64,000 nt of DNA from Bdellovibrionales bacterium CG12_big_fil_rev_8_21_14_0_65_38_15 (GTDB lineage: Bacteria > Bdellovibrionota > Bacteriovoracia > Bacteriovoracales > Bacteriovoracaceae), in assembly GCA_002787775.1 (NCBI GenBank), contig PCUW01000067.1, positions 96,606-160,605 of the forward strand. Direction: 5' to 3'. Both the position numbers and the translations under genes were made by a program. Below, in pieces: positions 43,282 to 52,474 of this stretch (within the stretch, counting starts at the first letter, position 1; every line of letters begins with the position of its first letter). The notes below the pieces were generated by a model that did not search any database, had not been told where the DNA came from, and was given only the letters and a program-made list of their open reading frames with translations.

Positions 43282-44892
43282 GTGAAAGCATTTTATTTAA
43301 GTTTAATTTTTCTTACGTCTTGTTCATATTTTATTTCAACATTCGATGATGAATATACCGTCATTGGATTAGAATCAGAAAAGATCAATCTGCTCTTCTC
43401 ACATAATATTTCTGGTGAAACACATCCATGTGGTTGTCGTACATTTCCACTAGGAGGCTTACCTCAAATCGCCGGTCAGATGAGTGAGTTAAAAAAAGAT
43501 GGTACTGAACAATTCTATGTTGATACCGGTGATACGTTTTTTCCAACGAACCGTTTAACAATGGGAATGGAAACTTCTCAAAAATTTGCAGCTAAAAATC
43601 TAGCCAAGGCCCTATCAAAGCTTGGCTTAAAATATCACGTACCAGGGGATCAAGATTTTAGTGCTGGCGTTGAATTTTATGGAGAGATTCTTAAAGAAGC
43701 CAATCTCACATTACTAGCGGCCAACCTTTCTCCAGATAGCCCAATCAAAGGAAAGAAGTGGATCGTGTTAGAAAAAGGTCCGCATAAAGTCTATATGATC
43801 GGACTCAGTGATCCAAAACTTCTTCGCCCTGAACAATCTGTTCTCTTTACTGAACCAGCGACAGCTCTTCAAGGCGCTATTAAAGAAGTTAAGGATCATG
43901 GCTATGATGAATCAAATCCATTTCACCGCCTGATTCTTTTATCTCACTCAAGCTATGAACAAGATGAAATTTGGGCGAGAAAATTTCCGGTCTTTGATTG
44001 GGTTATTGGTTCTCATTCACAAAAGTTTACTCGAAAGCCCCTACTTGAAGGAAAAACAAAGATTGTTCAAGTGCTTTCTCAAAACCATTATTTAGGTCAG
44101 ATTGGATTTGATTTAAGTGCTAGCAAAGATAAAGATGAATTTATGATTCATGAAATTCACGAATCTTTATCACAAAAAATTGAAAACAATCCATGGGAAG
44201 CGTTCATTCAAGCACACAAGACTGAGATGTCTCGCCTGCAAGAGATTGAGCAACAAAATAATAAGTCCATTCCCTCTGCCACGGCAGTTGCCCCATATAA
44301 AGACGCTAAGTCATGTATTGAATGTCACCAACCTCAAGGCGACAAATGGCACTCAACTGCTCACTCCGTTGCTTACGCAACCTTACTCAAAGCAAATGAA
44401 GGAAAGAACTTAACTTGTGTCACTTGCCACTCGTTAGGGCTTGGTGATGAAAGTGGATTTAATAACACGCTTGATATGACTCAATTTGAAAAAGACGATA
44501 AGCGCGAACAGTATTGGAGTGAAGTTGAAAAGTCATTTTCAGGGGTGAAATCAATTCGTGAACTCCCACCAAAGTCAGTGACCAAGCTATCAAAGAATTG
44601 GATGGCGCTTGATGAAAAATTTGAAGTTAAAAGACAGATGGCTAATGTTCAGTGTATGAATTGTCATAATCAACATCCTGATCATCCATTTCATATTGCA
44701 CAAGACAAGCCAACAGCTGAGCAAAATAAACAGAGTATGCAAGGTAAATGTATGACTTGTCATAATCCTGATCAATCTCCTGAATGGTATCAAAAAAATG
44801 AAAATGGCTTAGCTGGTGATATTGATCAAAAGATCCTTGATCAGAAAACCCAAGCCGTGGCTTGTCCAAAGCTTGATTCAAGCAGCTACTGA
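43282..44892 (+). CDS. Lipoprotein fusing a metallophosphoesterase-like domain to a multihaem cytochrome c
   Basis: A 536-residue exported protein. The GTG start gives a lipoprotein signal (LTSC, Cys14). Residues about 30 to 300 follow the calcineurin-like or UshA-type phosphoesterase pattern (NLLFSHNISG, FYVDTGDTFFP, AANLSPDS, LLSHSSYEQDEIWA). Residues 340 to 500 hold four CxxCH haem c motifs: CIECH, CVTCH, CMNCH and CMTCH. Two Cys before that (HPCGCRTF) may also bind metal. It would sit at the outer or inner membrane and carry electrons. The tail overlaps the convergent gene by seven bases. Confidence 0.85.
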   Translation: MKAFYLSLIFLTSCSYFISTFDDEYTVIGLESEKINLLFSHNISGETHPCGCRTFPLGGLPQIAGQMSELKKDGTEQFYVDTGDTFFPTNRLTMGMETSQKFAAKNLAKALSKLGLKYHVPGDQDFSAGVEFYGEILKEANLTLLAANLSPDSPIKGKKWIVLEKGPHKVYMIGLSDPKLLRPEQSVLFTEPATALQGAIKEVKDHGYDESNPFHRLILLSHSSYEQDEIWARKFPVFDWVIGSHSQKFTRKPLLEGKTKIVQVLSQNHYLGQIGFDLSASKDKDEFMIHEIHESLSQKIENNPWEAFIQAHKTEMSRLQEIEQQNNKSIPSATAVAPYKDAKSCIECHQPQGDKWHSTAHSVAYATLLKANEGKNLTCVTCHSLGLGDESGFNNTLDMTQFEKDDKREQYWSEVEKSFSGVKSIRELPPKSVTKLSKNWMALDEKFEVKRQMANVQCMNCHNQHPDHPFHIAQDKPTAEQNKQSMQGKCMTCHNPDQSPEWYQKNENGLAGDIDQKILDQKTQAVACPKLDSSSY

Positions 44893-45707
44893 TTAATAAA
44901 TTCTAAGTATATTTTATAATTATCCACACCGGCGTCAGTACTGACGCCTTGGATATGAGCGGCACCTGCAATTGGCCACCATGATTTATTTTTAGTTTTT
45001 AATCGATCAAAAATCCTTTGACCAAACTTCATTGGAATAATTTCATCTTTATCACCATGAGTGACTAGAACTTTACCTTGGTAGTTTTCAAAAAATGTCG
45101 TTGGCGCCATCGAATCACTTACTAACAATGGGCCTAAAGGAGAAAAGATAAAAGTGAGCCAATAATCTGTCATCTTATCAAAAGCAATATCGTCATAAGA
45201 ATCAAATGTACTATCTAACACAAGCAGATCAATTTTATTTTGATCTTTAAAATCCTCCATCGATCGCATTGCAATCATTCCGCCTAGACTTTGAGCATGA
45301 ACCACCCAGTGATTTATTTTATTCTTAGCTAAAAGTTCTAACGATTTATTTAAGGCCGCGAGTGCATCGAGATTAACTTCTTCTGGACTTGGTTCGCCGA
45401 CACTAAGTCCGTAACCACGATAATCAAAAATAAAAACATCGTAATCATGCTGAGTCAGCCACGCTAAAACATAGAAATGAGCTGAAAGATTTTGAGCATT
45501 ACCGTGAAAGAAAGTAACTAAACCTTTAGCTTTTTTAGGGCCTTGGTGATGCAGGTACCAGCCATGTAATCGCTTGCCATCACTTGCATCAAAGAAGATA
45601 TCCTCATGCTTTATCTTGAGTTGTTCAGGTGTTGCGTAGAGGAATCTAGTGGGCTGGTAGAATAATGACGTGCAACCACTTAGAATTATTAATAAAATGA
45701 AGCGCAT
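44886..45707 (-). CDS. Alpha/beta hydrolase lipoprotein, BEM46-like
   Basis: A 273-residue protein with lipobox LSGC (Cys12) and an alpha/beta hydrolase fold: FFHGNAQN oxyanion motif, FDYRGYGLS, nucleophile AQSLGG, acid in HGDKDEIIP and base in AAHIQGV. This is the pattern of BEM46-like serine hydrolases. Substrate unknown. The lipoprotein signal puts it in the envelope. Confidence 0.85.
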   Translation of the reverse strand: MRFILLIILSGCTSLFYQPTRFLYATPEQLKIKHEDIFFDASDGKRLHGWYLHHQGPKKAKGLVTFFHGNAQNLSAHFYVLAWLTQHDYDVFIFDYRGYGLSVGEPSPEEVNLDALAALNKSLELLAKNKINHWVVHAQSLGGMIAMRSMEDFKDQNKIDLLVLDSTFDSYDDIAFDKMTDYWLTFIFSPLGPLLVSDSMAPTTFFENYQGKVLVTHGDKDEIIPMKFGQRIFDRLKTKNKSWWPIAGAAHIQGVSTDAGVDNYKIYLEFINQ

Positions 45708-45772
45708 GTTCTCACCTTTTTATGTCGATGACGCCTGACGTACGATGCCTGTCATGCTAGCATGCGCGCTCT

Positions 45773-46804
45773 ATGATCGTCTTAGGAATTGAAACTAGTT
45801 GTGATGATACTTCGTTATGCCTGATTAAAGGTGATAACTCGGCGCGCCCAGAAGTCCTCGCCCACACTCGCTTTAGCCAAGATACGATTTTACGTGAATG
45901 GGGCGGAGTCGTTCCAGAAATTGCCGCCAGAAACCACTTGGCCAAACTCTCACCACTGATCAAACAAACTTTTGAAGAAGCCAAATTAAAAGTAAGTGAT
46001 ATTGATCTTATTGGAGTGACGACTCATCCAGGCTTATTAGGACCACTATTAACTGGTCTTAATGCCGCTAAAACTTTGGCGCTTCTTTATAAAAAACCCA
46101 TCGTGGCGGTAAATCATTTATTCGCTCACCTTGAGGCGGTTCATCTTCACGATGAGGTCACTTATCCTTATTTAGGATTAGTCGTTAGTGGTGGCCATAC
46201 ATTATATTTACTTGTGAGCGGCCCCAATGAATTTGAACCTCTTGGATCAACTCTTGATGATGCTGCCGGAGAAGCCTTTGATAAAGGTGGAAAACTTTTA
46301 GGACTTGGCTACCCTGCTGGCGTACTCATTGATCAGCACGCCAAACTTGGAAATCCTAAAGCGATCAACTTTCCAATCGGCATTCGTGATTCAAAAAATG
46401 CGAACTTTAGTTTTTCTGGTCTTAAAACATCCATGCGAACTTTCATTGATAAAGAGGGTCTTCCAAAAGATCAGCGTTTAAATGATGTCTGCGCATCTTA
46501 TCAAGATGCTATCGTTCGAGCGATTGTCCTTAAAACAAAATATGCTAAAGCATTCGCCAAAGAAAAAACAGGCAAGAATCTAAGACTTATTGTTGGCGGC
46601 GGAGTGGCTTGTAACTCAGGTCTTCGTGCGGGACTTGTTGCAAAGTATAGTGACACAGTTTTCGTTGAGCCACGTTTTTGTACTGATAACGGCGCCATGG
46701 TCGCCAACTTCGCTCTTAGAAATTCAAATCAAGCCGTTTTATTTCCTCAGTGTTTAAGTGTCGATGCGCGCGGTCGTTATATCGAAAAAAAGGATTTTCA
46801 ATGA
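45773..46804 (+). CDS. tsaD: tRNA N6-adenosine threonylcarbamoyltransferase TsaD
   Basis: A 343-residue enzyme for t6A37 of tRNAs reading ANN codons. It shows GIETSCDD at the start, VVPEIAARNH, the metal motif HLFAHLEAVH and SGGHT. There is no ribosome site before the ATG; a perfect palindrome CATGCTAGCATG ends nine bases upstream, so translation may be leaderless or the palindrome an operator. Its stop overlaps rsmA by ATGA. Confidence 0.96.
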   Translation: MIVLGIETSCDDTSLCLIKGDNSARPEVLAHTRFSQDTILREWGGVVPEIAARNHLAKLSPLIKQTFEEAKLKVSDIDLIGVTTHPGLLGPLLTGLNAAKTLALLYKKPIVAVNHLFAHLEAVHLHDEVTYPYLGLVVSGGHTLYLLVSGPNEFEPLGSTLDDAAGEAFDKGGKLLGLGYPAGVLIDQHAKLGNPKAINFPIGIRDSKNANFSFSGLKTSMRTFIDKEGLPKDQRLNDVCASYQDAIVRAIVLKTKYAKAFAKEKTGKNLRLIVGGGVACNSGLRAGLVAKYSDTVFVEPRFCTDNGAMVANFALRNSNQAVLFPQCLSVDARGRYIEKKDFQ

Positions 46805-47586
46805 GCCTTCCTCGCGCTGATAAAAAACTAGGTCAGCATTTTTTACGAGATGCTAAAATTATTGAAACTATTACAAGTGATCATCAAGATGGAGATCACG
46901 CCATCTTAGAAGTTGGACCAGGCCCGGCCATCCTTACGCCATTTTTGGCCAAACGTGGTCGTCCTTTTGCTGTGATTGAAATGGATGCGCGTTTTGAAGA
47001 ACTGCTTCGTCCCATCACCGACAATATTCATATTGGTGATGCGCTAGACGTGAATATGGATGAGTTTCTACAAGAAAAATTTCCAGGACAAGAAGTCTTA
47101 CTGGTAAGCAATCTTCCTTATAATGTCAGTGTTCCGCTTTTAACGAAATTTATCGCTACACCAGCGATCACTCGCATGACGTTGATGTTTCAAAAAGAAG
47201 TGGCTGACAAAGTCTTTAGTGAAGGCAAGAACTCAATGGGTTCTCTACAGGCACTTACGTGTGCATACTTTGAAGTGAAACCACTTTGTAAAGTTCCTCC
47301 TGGAGCTTTCATGCCTCCACCTAAAGTCGACTCTTCTGTTATCAGTTTAAAACGAAGAGCTGAGCCACTTGTGGCGTTTGACTTAATGAAAGCTTACGAA
47401 AAGTTTTTAAGATTATTCTTTTCACAAAAAAGAAAACAATTAGGTAGTGTTTTAAAATCAAGCTACGAAATATCAGCAGTTGAATCTGCCTTAGTGCCTA
47501 TTGGTCATGATCGTACTATTCGTGCAGAAGCACTTAAGCTTAGTGATGTTATCCATTTATTTAATTTTTTGGAGTCTAAAAAATGA
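46801..47586 (+). CDS. rsmA: 16S rRNA (adenine(1518/1519)-N6) dimethyltransferase RsmA
   Basis: A 261-residue KsgA-type methyltransferase. KKLGQHFLRD, the SAM motif LEVGPGPAILT and the catalytic NLPYNVS are present. It dimethylates two adenines in helix 45 of 16S rRNA. The ATG inside the tsaD stop (ATGA) is chosen over an upstream in-frame start. It overlaps the next gene in the same way. Confidence 0.96.
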   Translation: MSLPRADKKLGQHFLRDAKIIETITSDHQDGDHAILEVGPGPAILTPFLAKRGRPFAVIEMDARFEELLRPITDNIHIGDALDVNMDEFLQEKFPGQEVLLVSNLPYNVSVPLLTKFIATPAITRMTLMFQKEVADKVFSEGKNSMGSLQALTCAYFEVKPLCKVPPGAFMPPPKVDSSVISLKRRAEPLVAFDLMKAYEKFLRLFFSQKRKQLGSVLKSSYEISAVESALVPIGHDRTIRAEALKLSDVIHLFNFLESKK

Positions 47587-48887
47587 GAGTTCTACTTCTT
47601 GCTCTTCTTTTACCACTTAATGTCTATGCAAGTTTCTTTGAATACTACGGTAGCGGAGCCTTTAGTGCCGCTCAAGGAAACCAAGCCACACTTAACAACA
47701 ACGATCCAAGTAATCATTACTATCACCCAGCTTCAATGGCATGGAATAAAACGATACTCTTTAGTGCTCATGCCGCTTCAGTCTCAACTGACTTTAATTC
47801 GATCAATAATATTGTCACTAAAAATGGAACGAATTCTGGTTCTAACGAAACAGGAGATGCAAGAACTGATTACGGAAAATCTTATCACTCAATTGTTCAT
47901 GCTTCTTTGCCATTGGCTTATCCTGGTGCAGGACCTCTATCACTTTCGTTTGTTGCACCCTTTGGTGGCTTAGCAGAAACGAACTCTGGTGACGCTCGTT
48001 TACCTGAATATGTTATGTATCACTCTAGACACAAGCGTTCTCAAATTTTTGCTAGCTACGCTCACCCAATCAACGAAGACTGGGCGATTGCCGTTGGAAC
48101 TCACCTAGGCTTTCAGGCCAGTGCCGATGCCTCGACTCAAGCTTCGCTCAATGGTGCAAACTACGGCTCATCAGCAAGTGCAAAATCAAAAATTGATCCA
48201 ACTCTTGCTGCAGTTCTTTCAACAACAAGAAAGCATGATGATGGTCAAGTCTCTTTTACTTATCAGCAAGAAATGAAATCTAATCTAAGCGCTGTTGCCA
48301 ATGGTGAGATCAACGATCCGACCAGTGTGCTATTTAGCATTACACTTGATTCGATGATTTATTACGATCCACATATTTTCAGGCTCTCATTAAATCAACG
48401 TCTAACTTCAACGCTTGAAATGAGTGCTACGGCCGAGTACCAATTATGGAGTAATTATAAAGCGCCAACTATTTTTATTAAAAGAAATGGCGGAGTCATT
48501 TTACAATCTGACAATTATGAAAATCTTAAAATTAAAGATATTCCCGTTGCACACATCGGTTTTGTTTGGCATGCCTTTGACTCACTATCATTTTCTTATG
48601 GTGCTTTTTGGCGCCCAACTCCAATTGAGGGGGACTTTTCAGGTGCGGGAAATTCTCTCGATAGTGATGTTGTAGGTCTTACAACAGGCTTTGCTCACTC
48701 GATGAAGCTCTTTGAGAAAGACATCGAATGGGGTGTAAGTGCTCAGTACCATATGCTTAAAGAGCTAGACGTGGTTAAGACTTCTGGACAAGAAAACGGT
48801 AGTGCTGGAAGTAAAATCGGTGCCCCAGGTTATAAAATTGGCGGAGAAGTATTGACTGGAAGCATTGGCGCCAGGATGATGTTTTAA
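47583..48887 (+). CDS. FadL/OmpP1-type outer-membrane porin
   Basis: A 434-residue outer-membrane protein with signal peptide (1 to 16). The mature start FFEYYGSGAFSAAQGNQATL followed by YHPASMAWN is typical of the FadL/TodX long-chain fatty acid porin family, and alternating strand patterns continue to a C-terminal aromatic (MMF). It would let hydrophobic compounds through the outer membrane. ATGA overlap with rsmA. Confidence 0.85.
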   Translation: MRVLLLALLLPLNVYASFFEYYGSGAFSAAQGNQATLNNNDPSNHYYHPASMAWNKTILFSAHAASVSTDFNSINNIVTKNGTNSGSNETGDARTDYGKSYHSIVHASLPLAYPGAGPLSLSFVAPFGGLAETNSGDARLPEYVMYHSRHKRSQIFASYAHPINEDWAIAVGTHLGFQASADASTQASLNGANYGSSASAKSKIDPTLAAVLSTTRKHDDGQVSFTYQQEMKSNLSAVANGEINDPTSVLFSITLDSMIYYDPHIFRLSLNQRLTSTLEMSATAEYQLWSNYKAPTIFIKRNGGVILQSDNYENLKIKDIPVAHIGFVWHAFDSLSFSYGAFWRPTPIEGDFSGAGNSLDSDVVGLTTGFAHSMKLFEKDIEWGVSAQYHMLKELDVVKTSGQENGSAGSKIGAPGYKIGGEVLTGSIGARMMF

Positions 48888-48889
48888 TT

Positions 48890-49339
48890 ATGACCATCAA
48901 AATCATTGCTAAAAATAAACGTGCTGGTTATGACTTTCAATTAATTGAGAAGTTTGAAGCTGGTATCGAGCTTGTAGGAACGGAAGTGAAAACTCTACGC
49001 TCTGGCAAAGTTAGTCTTAATGAAGCTTTTGTCACGGTTGATAAAAATGATGAGATTTGGGTCATGAATATGACTATTCCTCATTATGAGTTTGGTAATA
49101 TCAATAATCATGATGAAACAAGAACTCGAAAGCTTTTAATGAAAAAAGATCAGATTCAGTTCATTGCACACGAAATGAAAGCGCAAAGACTTACTATCGT
49201 GGCAACAATGATTTATTTCAAGCACTCAATTGTGAAACTTGAGATTGCCTTGGCCAAAGGTAAAAAGATGCACGACAAGCGTGCTGATACAGCTAAAAAA
49301 GATATCGATCGTAAACTTCAGCGCGGCCAATACGAATAA
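48890..49339 (+). CDS. smpB: SsrA-binding protein SmpB
   Basis: A 149-residue SmpB: IIAKNKRAGYDFQLIEKFEAG at the start, ELVGTEVKTLRSGK, and the basic tail KGKKMHDKRADTAKKD. It binds tmRNA and brings it to stalled ribosomes; the partner RNA gene is at 26653. It lies two bases after the porin gene. Confidence 0.97.
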   Translation: MTIKIIAKNKRAGYDFQLIEKFEAGIELVGTEVKTLRSGKVSLNEAFVTVDKNDEIWVMNMTIPHYEFGNINNHDETRTRKLLMKKDQIQFIAHEMKAQRLTIVATMIYFKHSIVKLEIALAKGKKMHDKRADTAKKDIDRKLQRGQYE

Positions 49340-50272
49340 TTAAATTGTCACCCAGTGTGCGATTAATCCTACGTAACAAAGTAAAAACATTCCACCTGTT
49401 AAGCGGTAAAAACGAAATCCTCTCCAATAAAGAAGCAGCAGGAATAACGCCGCACCAAGCAGGCTCCATAGCTCTACAGCGTAGCTAGCTGATGTATCGA
49501 CATCATAGATACCTAAGCTACCCATAACGAGTGAGACGTTAAAGACGTTCGAACCAAGAATATTACCTATGACGAGATCAAGATCCTTTCCCTCTTTAAC
49601 GGCGATAAGTGAAGTTACAAGTTCTGGAAACGAAGTGCCGAAGGCGACAAAAATAGCAGAGATCACAAATGGTGAAACGCCTGCTAATTCTCCAAGATTT
49701 GATCCTGAAGATACCAGTAATTCTCCCCCACCATATAAAAGTGCAAAGCCAGTTATCAACTTTACCCAGGCCTGCATTCCAATTTGTTCTCTTTCTTCAA
49801 TGTTTAATTGCTTTTCAACTTCTTCAGGTGATTTTTTAAAGATCGTCATATAAACGAAAAGAGCAAAGAACATTAAAAGTGTGATGGAAGAAATTGGTGT
49901 TAACGTTGCTTGTGTCATAACGGCAATTAAAATCAAGGTCACAACTAAATGCATAATCAATTGTTTAAAAATTTCTTTTGTTTTTAAAACAAGCGGAGCA
50001 ATCACACCGGAGATACCGAGAATTAAAAATAAATTCGCAACGTTTGATCCAATGACATTTCCTAAAGCGATATCACCACGACCTCTAGCGGCAGCTAATT
50101 GTGAGACAAAAAGCTCAGGTAATGATGTTCCAAAACCAACAATAACAAGACCTATGACGAGTGGCGACAAACGAAAGTAACGTCCAATTTTTTCAGCTGA
50201 ACCTAGAGCTAATTCAGCTCCATAATAAAGTGTCGCTAAGGAAACCAGTAAAAGGAAAGCTTGCACCCACAT
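49340..50272 (-). CDS. CaCA-family sodium/calcium antiporter, YrbG-like
   Basis: A 310-residue membrane protein with about ten helices and two inverted copies of the alpha repeat: GFGTSLPELFVSQLAA with GNVIGSNVANL, and AFGTSFPELVTSLIAV with GNILGSNVFN. The conserved Glu residues for calcium or sodium exchange are present. Directly adjoins smpB tail to tail. Confidence 0.93.
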   Translation of the reverse strand: MWVQAFLLLVSLATLYYGAELALGSAEKIGRYFRLSPLVIGLVIVGFGTSLPELFVSQLAAARGRGDIALGNVIGSNVANLFLILGISGVIAPLVLKTKEIFKQLIMHLVVTLILIAVMTQATLTPISSITLLMFFALFVYMTIFKKSPEEVEKQLNIEEREQIGMQAWVKLITGFALLYGGGELLVSSGSNLGELAGVSPFVISAIFVAFGTSFPELVTSLIAVKEGKDLDLVIGNILGSNVFNVSLVMGSLGIYDVDTSASYAVELWSLLGAALFLLLLYWRGFRFYRLTGGMFLLCYVGLIAHWVTI

Positions 50273-50296
50273 AGAAACGTCCTATAATTTAAATTC

Positions 50297-50788
50297 ATGG
50301 AACACTTACAACGATTTTATGCCGGATTATCCAAAAAGTCTTTTTTAACCTTGGCCATAAGCCTTTTGGTAGCGACAGACGTCGTAGTCCTAGGGTTTAT
50401 CTATTTTAAATTTAGTAACGATGAATTTTTTCAAAAAGTCATGCAAATGAGCCTGCAGATTAACGGACTAAGTGTTGAATCGATGGGTCAGGATTTTATC
50501 ACCGCGCTTCACGCTCTTTTTCAGCGCTCACTCATCATCTCGATTAGTCTTGCTTTTATTTATCATCTGATTAATTACTATGCTTGGAGTAAAGAAAAAA
50601 AGTTTGCTCTTTTGTATATCAAACTTTTGTGTGGCGCTGGTGGACCCATTATTGCGTTTTGGGGATTGTCGCTTTTATTTAGTGGATCTTTTATTGGAGC
50701 GGTCTTGTTGTTATTAGGCGTGGCGGATTTCACTCTTTCATTTGGCCTGAATAAATTTGAAGATGATCAAGTAAAAAGGCCCACCTAA
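50297..50788 (+). CDS. Small membrane protein of unknown function
   Basis: A 163-residue protein with four hydrophobic segments (about 15 to 37, 70 to 92, 102 to 120 and 124 to 150). No family recognised. It is divergent from the antiporter with a 24-base gap. A weak inverted repeat (AAGGCCCAC with GTGAGCCTT, 50777 to 50797) covers its stop and may end both this gene and the convergent one. Confidence 0.55.
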   Translation: MEHLQRFYAGLSKKSFLTLAISLLVATDVVVLGFIYFKFSNDEFFQKVMQMSLQINGLSVESMGQDFITALHALFQRSLIISISLAFIYHLINYYAWSKEKKFALLYIKLLCGAGGPIIAFWGLSLLFSGSFIGAVLLLLGVADFTLSFGLNKFEDDQVKRPT

Positions 50789-50806
50789 GTGAGCCTTAAG
50801 TAATTC

Positions 50807-51415
50807 TTATTTTGCTTCAATCGTAAAGTTATCAAATCCTAAAATACCATTGTCATTAATCTCATAGTCACCCATTACTGAGACAGGCTCAATTGTGAAT
50901 GAGATACCAGAACTGTTATAACGATTCTGATTGGCTTTGATCATGAAAGTCTCTTCTTCACCAGATGCTAGGTTAGAAGCATTTTTAAACTTGATTGTAA
51001 CTTGGTCAATTTCACGGTGAGTCGCTGTTCCGTAGTTTGCACAATAAGTTTCAGCGATACGACATGTACGTGGAGTACTAGCTCTTACAACTCTAACTCT
51101 GTTTTCGAACTTAATACAACGATTACGCTCGTCTTTCTTTACACAAATTCTTTCGCGAACATGACGTTCTGAAACAGCATATCCACAAAGTGAACCTGAA
51201 GTACGGATAACATAACGAGTGTCATATTGAAGACAAGCAGAGTTCGCCATAGGAACTAGCATTTTCAATTTTACTTTATTTGGTGTCGCAGCTGTTCTAA
51301 CAAGGATAGCTTCATCAGCATGAACAGTAGCTTTTTTAGAGTTTAAAACAACTCTGTCTTGAGCTATTGAAAGCCCACTAAATAGCAATACAGATAAGAT
51401 AAGTAATTTCTTCAT
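50807..51415 (-). CDS. Secreted Cys- and basic-residue-rich protein
   Basis: A 202-residue protein with signal peptide (1 to 18, SIAQD). The middle (about 58 to 125) is rich in Arg and Cys: RTSGSLCGYAVSERHVRERI, then CVKKDERNRCIKF and RTCRIAETYCANYG. The end is beta-like. No family recognised. Six Cys suggest disulfides outside the cytoplasm. Confidence 0.6.
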   Translation of the reverse strand: MKKLLILSVLLFSGLSIAQDRVVLNSKKATVHADEAILVRTAATPNKVKLKMLVPMANSACLQYDTRYVIRTSGSLCGYAVSERHVRERICVKKDERNRCIKFENRVRVVRASTPRTCRIAETYCANYGTATHREIDQVTIKFKNASNLASGEEETFMIKANQNRYNSSGISFTIEPVSVMGDYEINDNGILGFDNFTIEAK

Positions 51416-51499
51416 TTTGATCCCCCAATCTTTAAAGATAATGAGGTTTTCTACTCAATATATTCTATATAGATAAGAGAGTATGAAAGAATGACAGGG

Positions 51500-52444
51500 T
51501 TAAAAGTTAGGAGCAATAAATTTAGTATCTTCGGGTTGAGTCCATGCTGGAAGATTTCTATTTTTACCCTCCTGAATATTTTGACCAGCAACGGCCATTA
51601 AAAAGCTTTCAAAAGCTCTTGGATTTCGAACTAAAAGCTCAAGATCACGATCATAAATAAAGATACTTAGATGTTTTTCAATTTTCTTAATAATATCGAG
51701 TCTCGCCTCTACACCTAATTCAATGTCATTTAGTAAATCAATATCTTTTCTTAGAATCATTTTTGCTCTTAAGAGTTCAATTAAAATCACTGGTGCATTA
51801 GATTCAAACAGTTCTAAATTCTTTGGAAAATGTCTTCTTAGGTATGAAAATCTAGAGATTAACATTAACGAAGTATTACCGAACGAATCGTAGCTAGCAT
51901 TAAAGATATCAAGAAGCTGGTCGTAATAATGGCGCCAGATCCAAAAATCTAGAGCTCTATTCCAATATGGAAGAAAACCTTTTTTAAGACGACGCTTAAA
52001 AGCACGAGATAAAAGATGCTCGTGAGCTTCTTTATCTAGCACATTTTTATTCACATCAATTTCATCATCACTGTTGCGCTTTCTTTCATAGGTTTTTGGA
52101 TGATTTTCATGGATCTCCATATCTTCTTCAAGAAGCTTATGGATTCTTTCTCGTACTGGTGAAACTTCAGGCTTTGGGCAAGCTTCAACACCAGGACAAT
52201 CAAGCTCACAGGTGTGACAAGCTGGTGCTGAAAGAGGAAAGTCTACGACCAGACGTCTTAGATTAAAGTCTTCAATCCATTCACGAACAGCATCATCGCC
52301 ATCGCGACCTTCTTCATCTTTAACTTGGAGTAATGATTTTAGAAACCAGCGTTTAGAATCCGGATAGAATTCAAGCAAGCAGAAATAGAAATTATCTTTC
52401 CTTCCGCCCTTCATCGACATTCCTGCGATGTTCTTGGTTTCCAC
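51500..52444 (-). CDS. Protein of unknown function with Cys-His cluster
   Basis: A 314-residue cytoplasmic protein. The N-terminus MSMKGGRKDNFYFCLLEFY and the strand LRRLVVDFPLSAP look like the start of an RNase H-like fold, similar to DUF429 nucleases, but the match is weak. A cluster ACHTCELDCPGVEACP (about 95 to 110) could bind a metal or Fe-S centre. The rest is helical. It lies downstream of the GHMP kinase gene with a 30-base gap and may be in its operon. Confidence 0.5.
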   Translation of the reverse strand: METKNIAGMSMKGGRKDNFYFCLLEFYPDSKRWFLKSLLQVKDEEGRDGDDAVREWIEDFNLRRLVVDFPLSAPACHTCELDCPGVEACPKPEVSPVRERIHKLLEEDMEIHENHPKTYERKRNSDDEIDVNKNVLDKEAHEHLLSRAFKRRLKKGFLPYWNRALDFWIWRHYYDQLLDIFNASYDSFGNTSLMLISRFSYLRRHFPKNLELFESNAPVILIELLRAKMILRKDIDLLNDIELGVEARLDIIKKIEKHLSIFIYDRDLELLVRNPRAFESFLMAVAGQNIQEGKNRNLPAWTQPEDTKFIAPNF

Positions 52445-52474
52445 GCTTCCTCTCCTATCCTTGGAGGGAGACCA

